A DNA stretch of 60,095 bases, from the NCBI GenBank assembly GCA_021323555.1, contig JAJONP010000007.1, positions 1 through 60,095 of the forward strand. The letters are read 5' to 3'. Source of the DNA: Gammaproteobacteria bacterium (GTDB lineage: Bacteria > Pseudomonadota > Gammaproteobacteria > DSM-16500). The notes under the pieces are model-generated. The model was not told where the DNA came from. It saw only the letters and a list, made by a program, of their open reading frames with translations, and did not search any database. This document shows, one piece after another, positions 40,628 to 50,249 of this stretch (within the stretch, counting starts at the first letter, position 1; each line of letters starts with the position of its first letter). The translations under genes were made by a program, and so were the position numbers.

Positions 40628-41455
40628 TCAATTATAAAGCTTTGCCAATTCTTCTGAACGGTTTTTGGCTGCTAATACTGCTTCTAACATGATTTCACGA
40701 ATATTGTATTTCTCAAGCATTTGAAGAGCCTCTGCGGTGGTGCCACCCGGTGAAGTTACTGAGTTGCGTAGTTCTATGATATTTTTTTCACTTTTAAGTG
40801 CCATAGATGCTGCACCAAATGCAGTTTGTAACGTGAGGAGACGGGCAGTCTCTGGTGTTAAACCTAATTTTTCTCCTGCTTGTTGGAGTGCTTCCATCAT
40901 TAAGAAAAAATAGGCTGGGCCTGAGCCTGATAATCCGGTTACTGCATTCAGTAATGATTCGTCATCTAACCAGACAATCATTCCAACGGCTTTTAAGATA
41001 GTTTCAGCGATGTCTTTTTGTTGTTCGGAGACATAGTGATTGGCAAATAATGCAGATGCGCCGCAGCCGATGAGTGCTGGTATATTTGGCATACAACGTA
41101 CGATAGGAACTGAGCCTCCTAAGCAGTGTTGTATACTGGATTCAGTGATCCCTGCTGCAACAGAAATAATAAGCGGTTTTCTTTGTTGAATATTGTCTAC
41201 AAGCGAGCGTGCCACTTGGGTAAATATCTGTGGCTTAACAGCCAAAATAATAATATCTGCTTTTTTGATAATAACTAAATTATCAATAGATGTCTGAACG
41301 TTAAATTGCTTATTTAACGCGTTTAATTTTTCTATATCTGGATCTGAAATAGCTATTTTTTCTGGAGAATAATGTTGGCTGATGAGACCTCCCAGCAAGC
41401 TAGCTCCCATATTGCCGGCACCAATAATAGCAATGTTTGCACTTTCTTTTTGCAT
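40628..41455 (-). CDS. proC: Pyrroline-5-carboxylate reductase
   Basis: Last step of proline synthesis, NAD(P)H-dependent. Rossmann motif IIGAGNMGASLLGG lies at 10-23; MPNIPALIGCGASAL and the C-terminal SPGGTTAEALQMLE are family signatures. Full length (275). Two bases separate it from the upstream gene on the same strand. Confidence 0.96.
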   Translation of the reverse strand: MQKESANIAIIGAGNMGASLLGGLISQHYSPEKIAISDPDIEKLNALNKQFNVQTSIDNLVIIKKADIIILAVKPQIFTQVARSLVDNIQQRKPLIISVAAGITESSIQHCLGGSVPIVRCMPNIPALIGCGASALFANHYVSEQQKDIAETILKAVGMIVWLDDESLLNAVTGLSGSGPAYFFLMMEALQQAGEKLGLTPETARLLTLQTAFGAASMALKSEKNIIELRNSVTSPGGTTAEALQMLEKYNIREIMLEAVLAAKNRSEELAKLYN

Positions 41456-41457
41456 AA

Positions 41458-42249
41458 TTACCCTACAGTTTTAAAAGCATCTTTAGCACGTGAAATCATT
41501 AATGCTTTGGATGAAAAAATATTTTGTAATTCTTTATAAGGTATTTCAACTTCTTGTGGCCCATTCGCGTAGGGAGCCACTTGATATTCATCAAAGGTAA
41601 TTAAAAGAGAATCGCCTTGTATATTCCAATTTTTATAATTTGCTGCAGTGGGTTTGGCACCGTTTGCAATCATCCATTTGTCTTGTAAAGAAGCATTTAA
41701 TTTATGATTGCTATAAGTAGCAAGGGCTTTTAGATAATTTTTTCGAGGTTGGAATAAATCACTGAGTGCTAATTCTTTGCCGTGCGTTAAATCAAAATTA
41801 AGGACACGGTATCGGTGGAAAGGATGAGCGCGGCCGGCTTGCATACCTTCTATGTTTAAGCGCACACTGATTAAAGTTAATGGACCTGGGTGAATCACAT
41901 CCACATCATAATCCATAGTAAAGCTGTTATTTCTCACTGACTCTGGCAATGTTTTCATATGAGCTGCGTCATGTGTAATACTATTCTTAAAATTCTCAAT
42001 TTCTGTAGTAATGATTTTATGGATTTTCTGATTAAAATTTTGGGCTGAGCTTGAAAGTGACCGCCCCGTGATTTGTGGATAGGTGGTGTCAATTTTATAA
42101 TATTGTTGTATATTTTCTTCATTTTCGGTTTTGGAAATGACTTTCAGTTGGCTGTTAATGATCACTGCCTCGTTTTCGTTATCAGGAGGTGCGGTGGCAG
42201 AAGCCAAGTTTGTAAAGGCTAATAATAAAATTAAAATTAAGTTTTTCAT
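41458..42249 (-). CDS. Periplasmic DUF3298/DUF4163-type protein
   Basis: Signal peptide MKNLILILLLAFTNLASATA, then a region resembling DUF4163 (INSQLKVISKTENEENIQQYYKIDTTYPQITG) and a C-terminal DUF3298-like part (FDLTHGKELALSDLF ... SLLITFDEYQVAPYANGPQEVEIPY). This pair of domains occurs in RsiV-like and PdaC-like extracytoplasmic proteins. Its own role is unknown. In an operon with proC. Confidence 0.8.
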   Translation of the reverse strand: MKNLILILLLAFTNLASATAPPDNENEAVIINSQLKVISKTENEENIQQYYKIDTTYPQITGRSLSSSAQNFNQKIHKIITTEIENFKNSITHDAAHMKTLPESVRNNSFTMDYDVDVIHPGPLTLISVRLNIEGMQAGRAHPFHRYRVLNFDLTHGKELALSDLFQPRKNYLKALATYSNHKLNASLQDKWMIANGAKPTAANYKNWNIQGDSLLITFDEYQVAPYANGPQEVEIPYKELQNIFSSKALMISRAKDAFKTVG

Positions 42250-42412
42250 AATAGATTATCCTCTGATCTAAAGAGATGATCAAAAATATACCAAACAGCC
42301 TGCCACTACGTCAACAAAAAATAAAAGTTTTTCATTCTGGCCAAAATATACGCATACCTGGTTCTTACTATCAGATATAATAGGCCAATTTTAACGGGTT
42401 ACTGCTGAGTAA

Positions 42413-44281
42413 ATGGCTATGAAACTGGCTTTTTGCCTATTTAAGTACTTTCCCTTTGGTGGGTTACAACGTGATTTCTTGCGTATTGCTAAAGAAGTAG
42501 TGTGCCGTGGGCATCAGGTAGATGTATTTACAATGCTGTGGGAAGGTGAATTAGAACCTGCTCTTTCAATTCATATTATTCCTGTTAAAAAATTACAAAA
42601 TCATCAACGCGCTCAAGCATTTTTTGCGAAAGTTCAACCTCGCTTAATTGACTATGATTTAGTGGTTGGCTTTAATAAAATGCCTGGACTTGATGTCTAC
42701 TATGCGGCAGATACTTGCTATCAAGCAAAGGCTAAACAGCAGCACGGCGTTTGGTATCAGTTAACGCCGCGTTATCGTCATTTGATTGATTATGAAAAAT
42801 CTGTATTTTCTGTGGAAGAAACTACTAAAATTTTATTACTATCACGCAAACAGCAAAATGAATTTGTTCATTTTTATAAAACACCTGATAGACGCTTTGA
42901 ATTATTGCCACCAGGGATCGCGAAAGATCGTATCGCGCCTCCTAATGCGCGAGATATTCGCTGCCATGTACGACAGACATTTAAAATACAGGAGCAAGAA
43001 TTTTTATTAGTATTGGTCGGTTCTGGATTTAAAACAAAGGGATTGGATCGTGTTTTAGTAGGGTACGCTGCTTTACCTGATGAATTAAAAAATAAATCAT
43101 ATCTCTATATTGTAGGACAAGATAATTCTCGTTTATTTGAAAAACAGGCAAAAAAATTAAATATTTTACCGCGTATCCAATTTCTGGGCGGGCGTAATGA
43201 TGTCGCTGATTTATTATTAGCAGCAGATGTATTAGTACACCCTGCCTATAATGAAAATACAGGCACGGTATTGTTGGAAGCGCTCGCCTCTGGATTGCCT
43301 GTTTTGACAACGGATATCTGTGGTTATGCGCATTTTATAAAAGACGCTGAAGCGGGTATTGTGCTCTCTTCTCCGTTTCAGCAAAGCGAATTTAATCAAA
43401 GCTTGGTAGAAATGCTTTCTCATCAAAAACGTATTGATTGGCAAGAAAAAGCCTTGGCATTCTCTAAGCAAGCTGATATTTATAGTTTGCCTGAACGAGC
43501 AGTCGATATTATTGAAAATAGTCACCGTCAGAGAAAATATAGTTTTGAAGAAATGATGGCACTTAAAGGGGAAGTTTATCGTACACTGGAAGGACGCTGC
43601 ACACAGCGTGTTGTGCTAGACAATCAAGTGTATTTTATTAAGCAACATTCCGGGATAGGGTGGAAGGAAATTTTTAAGAATATTTTTCAATTAAGAATAC
43701 CTGTGATAAGTGCTAAAAATGAATGGTTGGCATTGCAACGATTACAGGAATTAAATATCGCATGTCCAAAAATTATCAGTTATGGCTGTCAAGGTATCAA
43801 TCCTGCGACACGAAAATCTTATATTATGATGGAGGCATTAAACAATCACATTAGTTTAGAAGAGTTAAGTAAAAACTGGCAACATTGTCCGCCTTCTTTT
43901 ATAACGAAAAAAAATCTCATTGAAGCGGTAGCACGGATTGCGCGGACTTTACATGAAAATGGAATTAATCATCGGGATTTTTATATTTGCCATTTTCTGT
44001 TAGATTTGAGTTTATTAGAGTTGGAGGCAATACCGGCAAATCCTAAGCTTTATTTAATTGATTTGCATCGAGCGAGTGTACGAAAGAAAATACCTATACG
44101 ATGGATTATCAAAGACCTTGCAGGGCTGTATTTTTCAGTTAAAAATATTGGATTAACTCAACGAGATTTTTTGCGATTTATGAGAGCGTATCGTAGTAAA
44201 AACAGCTTTCAAAAAGAAGGTGGATTTTGGAAAAAGGTGATTCAACGTGGTGAGAAGTTATATAAAAAAATCGAGGGATAA
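42413..44281 (+). CDS. Fusion of LPS core glucosyltransferase WaaG and heptose kinase WaaP
   Basis: Residues 1 to about 370 are a GT4 glycosyltransferase of the WaaG type: KLAFCLFKYFPFGGLQRDF, LLPPGI, LVGSGFKTKGLDRV and the nucleotide-binding NENTGTVLLEALASGLPV. From about 380 the chain becomes a WaaP (RfaP)-type lipopolysaccharide core kinase: GEVYRTLEGRCTQRV, YFIKQHSGIGWKEIFKN, NEWLALQRL, and the catalytic HRDFYICHFLLD. In E. coli these are two genes, waaG and waaP; here they are one 622-residue protein, so glucosylation and phosphorylation of the inner core are linked. Overlaps the next gene by 35 bp. Confidence 0.9.
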   Translation: MAMKLAFCLFKYFPFGGLQRDFLRIAKEVVCRGHQVDVFTMLWEGELEPALSIHIIPVKKLQNHQRAQAFFAKVQPRLIDYDLVVGFNKMPGLDVYYAADTCYQAKAKQQHGVWYQLTPRYRHLIDYEKSVFSVEETTKILLLSRKQQNEFVHFYKTPDRRFELLPPGIAKDRIAPPNARDIRCHVRQTFKIQEQEFLLVLVGSGFKTKGLDRVLVGYAALPDELKNKSYLYIVGQDNSRLFEKQAKKLNILPRIQFLGGRNDVADLLLAADVLVHPAYNENTGTVLLEALASGLPVLTTDICGYAHFIKDAEAGIVLSSPFQQSEFNQSLVEMLSHQKRIDWQEKALAFSKQADIYSLPERAVDIIENSHRQRKYSFEEMMALKGEVYRTLEGRCTQRVVLDNQVYFIKQHSGIGWKEIFKNIFQLRIPVISAKNEWLALQRLQELNIACPKIISYGCQGINPATRKSYIMMEALNNHISLEELSKNWQHCPPSFITKKNLIEAVARIARTLHENGINHRDFYICHFLLDLSLLELEAIPANPKLYLIDLHRASVRKKIPIRWIIKDLAGLYFSVKNIGLTQRDFLRFMRAYRSKNSFQKEGGFWKKVIQRGEKLYKKIEG

Positions 44282-45695
44282 TAGGAGTATTGCTCTAGTA
44301 AAGCCTTTTAAATTGGTATTAAAAGGAGTTAAAGAAGCTATCTATTGCGATAAAATTATTCGGTTTGTTCCAGGAAAACGAGTCGTTGCATTTGGTAAAT
44401 GGGGCAATCAAGAGATTGTTGCCAAGTTATTTTATAAAAAATCCTATTTAGAACGTGATGCTACTGGTGTTCGTGTTTTATTGCGGGGCAATGTTCCAAC
44501 GCCACGTTTGCTTTACCAGGGCGCTGGCACAGTGGAAAATAAAAAAATGGAAGTTTTATTATTTGAAAGAATTACGCCGGCAGAAAATTTAGAATTTCTA
44601 TGGCAAGAAAAAAAGGGTTCATGCGAATCTGTGGACTTAATGAATAGGATTATAACAGAAATAGCAACGCAGCATGTGTTAGGCATACAGCAAATGGATT
44701 TGCATTTAAAAAATTTTTTAGTGACAGAAAAAACAATTTATACATTAGATGGCGGTGGAATAAAAAAAACACCTCCAACATTGGATAAAAACTTTAGTTT
44801 AAAACATCTTGCCTTATTTTTTTCGCAGCTAGGTGTAAATACAGAACCCTTACAAAAAGAGTTATTTAAAACATATTGCAAATTACGTGGTTGGATGTTT
44901 AAGCAAGCTTATTGGGATATATTAAAAAAATTAATTGCTCGTCAAAACAAAAAACGCCGGCAGCAATATTATAAGAAAGTTTTTCGTAATTGTACGGCTT
45001 TTACAAGAGTCAATACACTTAACAAAACTATTGTTTATGACCGTGATTATCAATCATCTTTATTTATGGATTTTCTGCATGAACCAGAAAAAATGTTTGC
45101 GCAATCGGGTGTGACATTCTTAAAAGCAGGTCGCACTTCAACTGTTGCAAAAATACGTGTTAATGAAAGATGGCTTGTAGTTAAGCGATATAATATTAAA
45201 AATCCTTGGCATTGGCTGAGGCGTTGCTTACGTAGGACCCGCGCTGCAAATTCCTGGTGGTTAGCGCATTATTTACGTTTATTTGGTATTTCAACGGCAA
45301 AGCCGGTCGCTTATATTGAAAATCATTTTTTAGGATTGCGAGGAACATCTTATTTTATTATGGAATATATTGCAGGACAAAACATGGGTGAATTTTTTTC
45401 TACTTCTCCTGGACATTCAAAAGGTACTTTAGAAATAGCCAGGCGCATTTTAGATGTATTTTATTATTTAGGAAAATTAAAAATTACCCATGGCGACTTA
45501 AAAATGACAAATATTTTATTGGAAAATGAAAAGCCTGTATTAATTGATTTAGATGGTATGCGGGAACACAAGACTCTTTTGGGTTTTAAGCGCGCATTTC
45601 AGAAAGAGATTAAACGGTTCATGAGAAATTGGGAAAAAGAGTCTACTATTTATAAGCTATTTATGAAATTTCTACGCTTATCCGGGAAAGGTTAA
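44247..45695 (+). CDS. Protein with two LPS-kinase-like domains
   Basis: Two incomplete-looking protein-kinase-like domains in tandem. The first (about 20-260) has KLFYKKSYLERD, a catalytic-loop-like QQMDLHLKNFLV and a TLDGG metal-loop-like motif. The second (about 265-482) has WLVVKRYNIKNPWHWL, THGDLKMTNILL and VLIDLDGM. They resemble the Kdo/WaaP/InaA kinase group that phosphorylates LPS sugars. Start: GTG 44247 preceded by AAAGGTGA; the reading begins inside the WaaG-WaaP gene, suggesting coupling. Confidence 0.8.
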   Translation: MVRSYIKKSRDNRSIALVKPFKLVLKGVKEAIYCDKIIRFVPGKRVVAFGKWGNQEIVAKLFYKKSYLERDATGVRVLLRGNVPTPRLLYQGAGTVENKKMEVLLFERITPAENLEFLWQEKKGSCESVDLMNRIITEIATQHVLGIQQMDLHLKNFLVTEKTIYTLDGGGIKKTPPTLDKNFSLKHLALFFSQLGVNTEPLQKELFKTYCKLRGWMFKQAYWDILKKLIARQNKKRRQQYYKKVFRNCTAFTRVNTLNKTIVYDRDYQSSLFMDFLHEPEKMFAQSGVTFLKAGRTSTVAKIRVNERWLVVKRYNIKNPWHWLRRCLRRTRAANSWWLAHYLRLFGISTAKPVAYIENHFLGLRGTSYFIMEYIAGQNMGEFFSTSPGHSKGTLEIARRILDVFYYLGKLKITHGDLKMTNILLENEKPVLIDLDGMREHKTLLGFKRAFQKEIKRFMRNWEKESTIYKLFMKFLRLSGKG

Positions 45696-45696
45696 G

Positions 45697-45725
45697 CTGT
45701 AAAATATACCGTTATATTTCTACAG
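45697..45725. promoter_or_regulatory. Long imperfect palindrome upstream of the DUF4143-type gene
   Basis: CTGTAAAATATA at 45697-45708 pairs with TATATTTcTACAG at 45713-45725 across a 4-base loop, leaving one bulged base: a 12-bp stem. It starts just after the stop of the kinase gene and ends 7 bases before a TATAAT at 45733-45738. It could be an operator covering the -35 region or the stem of a terminator, though no T-run follows. Confidence 0.5.
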
Positions 45726-45732
45726 AAAGTGT

Positions 45733-45738
45733 TATAAT
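45733..45738 (+). promoter_or_regulatory. Candidate -10 element (TATAAT)
   Basis: A consensus -10 hexamer 30 bases before the start codon of the DUF4143-type ATPase gene. No good -35 hexamer is visible at the right distance; the palindrome at 45697-45725 occupies that place. Confidence 0.4.
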
Positions 45739-45767
45739 ATACCTGTATTTTTTACGGGCAAGCTACA

Positions 45768-47132
45768 ATGAAACGCTATCTTATTGATAAATTGAAAGAT
45801 TGGATTAACTCTCCTTCTCGCAAGCCTGCTGTGCTTAGAGGCGCGCGACAGGTAGGCAAAACGTGGATTGTCAGGGAGCTTGCCAAACAAACAGGCAAAC
45901 GGCTCATCGAGCTTAATTTTGAAAAACAGCGTTCTCTTGCTATTCATTTTGAAAGCAATGGTCCCTCCATGATTTTATTAAATTTAGAAAGCGCATTGAA
46001 TCAACCTATTCATCCAGCAGATTCTATTTTGTTTTTAGATGAAATTCAGGCTGCGCCTGATCTGCTTGCAAAATTGCCATGGTTTTATGAGGATATGCCT
46101 GAGCTTGCTGTTATGACTGCGGGATCCTTGCTGGGGTTTGTATTGGAAAATCACACATTTAGTATGCCTGTTGGGCGTATCCAATATTTCTTTATTGAAC
46201 CTTTAGGATTTGAAGAATTTTTGTTAGCAAAAAATGAAACGCATTTATTATCAGCCATAGAAAAAGTTTCTGTTGAAAAACCTTTGAATGCATCATTACA
46301 TGAAAAAGCTAATCAATTATTTAAAGAATTTGTTATTGTGGGCGGTATGCCAGAAGCAGTTTCTACCTGGGTTAAAACGCATTCATTGGAAGCAATCGCA
46401 GAAGTACATAATAATTTAATGAATACTTATCAAGATGATTTTATGAAATATGCGGGAAGATTATCTATTACTCATTTGGAAAAAGTGTTGCATGCAATCC
46501 CAAGGTTATTAACTAAAAAATTTGTTTATAGCCATGTGGATTCTACTGCGCGGCATGAAAGTATTAAGCAAGGGCTAACTTTATTATTAAAAGCGCGATT
46601 ATGCCATAACGTACAAAGTGCAAATGCAAATGGCATTCCTCTTGGTGCTGAAGTGAATTCAAAGATATTTAAAATTATTTTAATTGATGTTGGATTGGTT
46701 TCAACTATGTTAGGACTGAAGCTACATCAATTTAGTAACATGGCGGATATCTTATTTATCAATAAAGGAGCTTTAGCAGAACAAGTTGTTGGACAGCTAT
46801 TACGTTTATTATCACCCTATTATATTGAACCTACATTACATTATTGGAACCGTGAATTAGCCAGTTCGAGTGCTGAAATTGATTATTTAATTCAAGATAA
46901 TCAACGGTTGGTTCCAATTGAAGTGAAGGCAGGGGCTGAGGGGAAACTAAGATCATTGCATCAATTTATGAGTGAAAAACCGTGGAAACTTGCAATTCGT
47001 TTTTATGCTGGAACTATTCAACGTGATCACATCAAATCAAAAACAACAACGGGTGAATTGAATGATTATGCACTTATCTCACTGCCATTTTATTTGGTAG
47101 GCCAGTTAAATAGATTATTAAAACAATTTTAA
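45768..47132 (+). CDS. AAA_14/DUF4143-family ATPase
   Basis: Residues 20-150 are an AAA_14 ATPase domain: Walker A GARQVGKTW at about 25-33, Walker B ILFLDEIQ near 87-94. The second half fits DUF4143 with its PD-(D/E)xK-like stretch (SSSAEIDYLIQDNQRLVPIEVKAG near 363-386). These proteins are common in archaea and bacteria, often as scattered accessory genes; the substrate is not known. Stands alone. Confidence 0.88.
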   Translation: MKRYLIDKLKDWINSPSRKPAVLRGARQVGKTWIVRELAKQTGKRLIELNFEKQRSLAIHFESNGPSMILLNLESALNQPIHPADSILFLDEIQAAPDLLAKLPWFYEDMPELAVMTAGSLLGFVLENHTFSMPVGRIQYFFIEPLGFEEFLLAKNETHLLSAIEKVSVEKPLNASLHEKANQLFKEFVIVGGMPEAVSTWVKTHSLEAIAEVHNNLMNTYQDDFMKYAGRLSITHLEKVLHAIPRLLTKKFVYSHVDSTARHESIKQGLTLLLKARLCHNVQSANANGIPLGAEVNSKIFKIILIDVGLVSTMLGLKLHQFSNMADILFINKGALAEQVVGQLLRLLSPYYIEPTLHYWNRELASSSAEIDYLIQDNQRLVPIEVKAGAEGKLRSLHQFMSEKPWKLAIRFYAGTIQRDHIKSKTTTGELNDYALISLPFYLVGQLNRLLKQF

Positions 47133-47178
47133 TGAATAGTTTTAATGTCTAATTATAATGAATATTCAATTCATCGCA

Positions 47179-47967
47179 TCATTTCGCGTGCGGTGGTTTG
47201 AATTGAGGTGATTCACTAATCAGACGAGCGGATTTTAACTCGTCCACTAACCCTGCTCCAATCCCTCCTAAACCTAGCAACCGTTCTTCTGCTTTTCGAG
47301 TCACATAAGGGTCTACAGAGGAATCGCCTGGCAAATCTCTGCCTTCGTGGATGCTTCCTCCCCTTGCGCTGGTAGCAGAGTAACTATCAATAACACCTGA
47401 TGTATTGCCTTTATTAACAGATAACGCTACAGCGACACCAAATTGAGTCATACCAAAAAGACTCTCGAACACTTCTTCTAATTCTTCATTAGCCGAGGGG
47501 CTATTCACAAATCTTGGGTACTCATTCGCGTCTTGTTGCTGTTGTATTTCGCGTTCTATTTTATTCGTCAAGGCATCTAGCTTTTTTTCAAGTTCTTTTT
47601 CACTCAGACGCTTTGCAGGGTTAGGTTCAAGTTTATTGAGTTCATTCAAAAATGTTTTAAAAAATGTTTTTGCTTCTGTAATATTAAATTCTGCTTTGAA
47701 AAAAAGTCCCAGATCAAATTTAAGCGTTGGATTTTTTTCCATAAGAGGTGCAGCTATTAAAGCCACTAAAAGCGTTTTTTGTTTAGCGGGATCTGTCAGT
47801 AAGTCTTGAGGCACGCCATCTGGTCGATACGCTTCAAGCAATGCGTTTTTTACCATTTGAACGGCTTTTTGTTTATCTTCAGGCTTCATAATGCCTTTTT
47901 TAATCAATTGATCACAGAATTTTTCTAAAGCTTGTTCTAAACGATCTTCTAACATTGTGTATGCCAT
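47179..47967 (-). CDS. Protein of unknown function (262 aa)
   Basis: Soluble, mostly helical and charged: N-terminal MLEDRLEQALEKFCDQLIKKG, a coiled-coil-like segment near 110-145 (KRLSEKELEKKLDALTNKIEREIQQQQ) and a flexible Gly/Ser-rich end (SARGGSIHEGRDLPGDSS). No signal peptide or membrane segment and no recognised domain. A clear Shine-Dalgarno (AGGAG) precedes the ATG. The lack of a family and the helical, lineage-restricted look allow an effector, but nothing shows it. Confidence 0.7.
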   Translation of the reverse strand: MAYTMLEDRLEQALEKFCDQLIKKGIMKPEDKQKAVQMVKNALLEAYRPDGVPQDLLTDPAKQKTLLVALIAAPLMEKNPTLKFDLGLFFKAEFNITEAKTFFKTFLNELNKLEPNPAKRLSEKELEKKLDALTNKIEREIQQQQDANEYPRFVNSPSANEELEEVFESLFGMTQFGVAVALSVNKGNTSGVIDSYSATSARGGSIHEGRDLPGDSSVDPYVTRKAEERLLGLGGIGAGLVDELKSARLISESPQFKPPHAK

Positions 47968-48053
47968 GGCCGCGCTCCTTTTTTTAACAATAAATAAAGT
48001 ATAGCAAAATGATGGCTATTTTTATTGGTTTATTTGCATTACAGTAGTTTTCC

Positions 48054-50081
48054 ATGAAGAACGATCAATCTATCAAGCTTTTACAAATAGCACTCGCTGT
48101 GCCCTTACGGCGTTATTTTCATTATTTACCTCCAGAAACAGGGGCTTGGGAGAAATTACAGCCTGGGATGCGGGTGCGCGTTCCTTTTCGGCGACGAGAA
48201 TTGATCGGGATTTTTGTGGGATTTACAACTCAATCCGATGTAGCCTTATCTAAATTAAAGCCAATTTTAAGTATCATAGATGATAACATTTTAATCTCGA
48301 AAGATATTTTTAATCTTTGTGTGTGGGCGAGTGAGTATTATCACTATCCTATTGGCGAAGTTTTAATGAATGCTTTACCGACTTTATTACGACAAGGCAA
48401 AAGTGTTAGCGCTTTTTCACTGGCTACCATCAAAAAAAATGTGCTTCCTGTTTACTCAGAAAATACAGAACAACCTTTACTATTAAATACAGAACAACAA
48501 ACGGCTGTAAATACTATTCAAGCTGCTGGAAATCATTTTCAAGTTTTTTTATTGGATGGTGTCACCGGTAGCGGTAAAACAGAAGTGTATTTGCAAGTGA
48601 TTGCGGATATATTAAAAGCACAAAAGCAAGTGTTAGTGTTAGTGCCTGAAATTGGTTTAACCCCTCAGACTATTCAACGTTTTCGTGAACGGTTTTCTGT
48701 ATTAGTCGTTGCATTGCATTCGGGTCTTAGCGAAAAAGAACGTTTACAAGCTTGGAATAGCGCATACACAAATAATGCTAAAATTTTAATTGGTACACGA
48801 TCAGCCGTCTTTTCATCTATGCCAAATTTGGGGCTCATTATTATTGATGAGGAGCATGATCTTTCTTTCAAGCAGCAAGATAGTTTTCGCTATCATGCGC
48901 GTGATGTGGCAATTATGCGCGCGCATTTTAAAAAAATTCCTATTATATTAGGTTCAGCAACGCCTGCATTGGAAACTTTACATAAAGCGCAACAAGGAAA
49001 ATTTATTCATTTACGGTTGCCCCATCGTGCGGGTGCGGCTCAATTGCCTGAGTTTTCGGTACTGGATATTCGTAATAAATCCTTGGAAGAAGGGTTGTCA
49101 CAAGAGATACTTGAAAATATTCGGCAGCATTTAGAACGGGGTGAGCAAGTCATGCTGTTTTTAAATCGCCGTGGATTTGCACCTGTTTTATTATGTCGTG
49201 CCTGCGGGTGGATGGCGATTTGCAAACGTTGTGATGCGCGTATGACGTATCATCAACATTCGAATCGTTTGCATTGCCATCATTGCGCTTCGGACATACC
49301 GTTATTGACGCGATGTGGAGCATGTAATAAAAAAGAATTACAACCCGTGGGCTTAGGAACTGAACGTTTAGAAAAAGTATTAAAGAAAAATTTTCCGAAT
49401 TATTCTATCGCACGTATTGATCGCGATAGTACAAAACGTAAAGGTTCAATAGAAACTTTATTACAAGCCATACAATCAGGTGAACATCGTATTTTAATTG
49501 GCACACAAATGTTGGCAAAAGGACATCATTTTCCGAATGTGACCCTCGTGACTATTGTGGATGCTGATGGTGGTTTTTTTAGTAGTGATTTCCGCGCGCT
49601 TGAACGGATGGGGCAATTATTATTACAGGTTGCAGGCCGCGCAGGGCGTGTTGAAAAAAAAGGGAAGGTGATTATTCAGACACACCATCCAGATCATCCG
49701 CTATTACACCCCTTATTTTATAGTAGCTATCAACAATTTGCAGACTTGATATTGAAAGAACGTGCGGGTGCTGTTTTGCCGCCTTATTCGTTTTTTGCAT
49801 TATTTCGTGCAGAAGCTTATCAAGTAGAACATGCAACGCATTTTTTACAAACAGTCAAAAAACTTTTTTATCCTGCGAATAAAGAACTGCAATTGTTAGG
49901 TCCTGTGCCTGCACCTATGCCACGTCGAGCGGGGCGGCATCGCGTACAACTTTTAGTGCAGGCTAATCAGCGTGCTATATTACAAAAATTTTTAAAAAAT
50001 TTATTACCAGAAATTGAAAAAATTCGCCAGAAACAACGTGTTCGCTGGTCGTTGGATGTTGATCCCGCGGAGATGTTTTAG
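48054..50081 (+). CDS. priA: Primosomal protein N' (replication restart helicase PriA)
   Basis: SF2 helicase that restarts stalled forks. Walker A GVTGSGKT at about 169-176, the DEEH box in LIIIDEEHDLSF, and eight zinc-binding cysteines in four CxxC pairs (CRAC, CKRC, CHHC, CGAC) between about 382 and 427. The N-terminal 3'-end-binding domain begins LLQIALAVPLRRYFHYLPP. Slightly short of the E. coli protein (675 versus ~730) but complete in all motifs. Start ATG has no evident Shine-Dalgarno. Confidence 0.95.
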   Translation: MKNDQSIKLLQIALAVPLRRYFHYLPPETGAWEKLQPGMRVRVPFRRRELIGIFVGFTTQSDVALSKLKPILSIIDDNILISKDIFNLCVWASEYYHYPIGEVLMNALPTLLRQGKSVSAFSLATIKKNVLPVYSENTEQPLLLNTEQQTAVNTIQAAGNHFQVFLLDGVTGSGKTEVYLQVIADILKAQKQVLVLVPEIGLTPQTIQRFRERFSVLVVALHSGLSEKERLQAWNSAYTNNAKILIGTRSAVFSSMPNLGLIIIDEEHDLSFKQQDSFRYHARDVAIMRAHFKKIPIILGSATPALETLHKAQQGKFIHLRLPHRAGAAQLPEFSVLDIRNKSLEEGLSQEILENIRQHLERGEQVMLFLNRRGFAPVLLCRACGWMAICKRCDARMTYHQHSNRLHCHHCASDIPLLTRCGACNKKELQPVGLGTERLEKVLKKNFPNYSIARIDRDSTKRKGSIETLLQAIQSGEHRILIGTQMLAKGHHFPNVTLVTIVDADGGFFSSDFRALERMGQLLLQVAGRAGRVEKKGKVIIQTHHPDHPLLHPLFYSSYQQFADLILKERAGAVLPPYSFFALFRAEAYQVEHATHFLQTVKKLFYPANKELQLLGPVPAPMPRRAGRHRVQLLVQANQRAILQKFLKNLLPEIEKIRQKQRVRWSLDVDPAEMF

Positions 50082-50114
50082 GGGAATAATTAAATCTAAA
50101 TCATTAAATCTTAA

Positions 50115-50142
50115 TTGACGCCCTGTTTCAATTTGCTATACT
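50115..50142 (+). promoter_or_regulatory. Promoter of tRNA-Leu
   Basis: TTGACG at 50115-50120 and TATACT at 50137-50142, spaced 16 bp, sit about 15 bases before the first base of the tRNA, the expected arrangement for a sigma-70 promoter. Confidence 0.7.
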
Positions 50143-50156
50143 GCCCTTCTAAAAAT

Positions 50157-50240
50157 GCCGGGATGGCGGAACTGGTAGACGCGCCGGACTCAAAATCCGG
50201 TGGTGGCAACACCGTGTCGGTTCGATTCCGACTCTCGGTA
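50157..50240 (+). tRNA. tRNA-Leu (anticodon CAA)
   Basis: A class II tRNA: acceptor stem GCCGGGA paired with TCTCGGT (one G-T at the end, one internal wobble), anticodon stem CCGGA/TCCGG with the loop CTCAAAA giving anticodon CAA at 50191-50193, a long variable arm (TGGTGGCAACACC) and a T-arm GTCGG-TTCGATT-CCGAC. The 3' CCA is not encoded. Reads codon UUG. A short T-run follows. Confidence 0.93.
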
Positions 50241-50249
50241 ATTTTTATG

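Noticed and set aside
42337..42395. Possible fourth copy of the dispersed repeat (GGCCAAAATATACGCATACC)
   Set aside because: Only the GGCCAA core and a short CATAC match are shared; below what I would call homologous.
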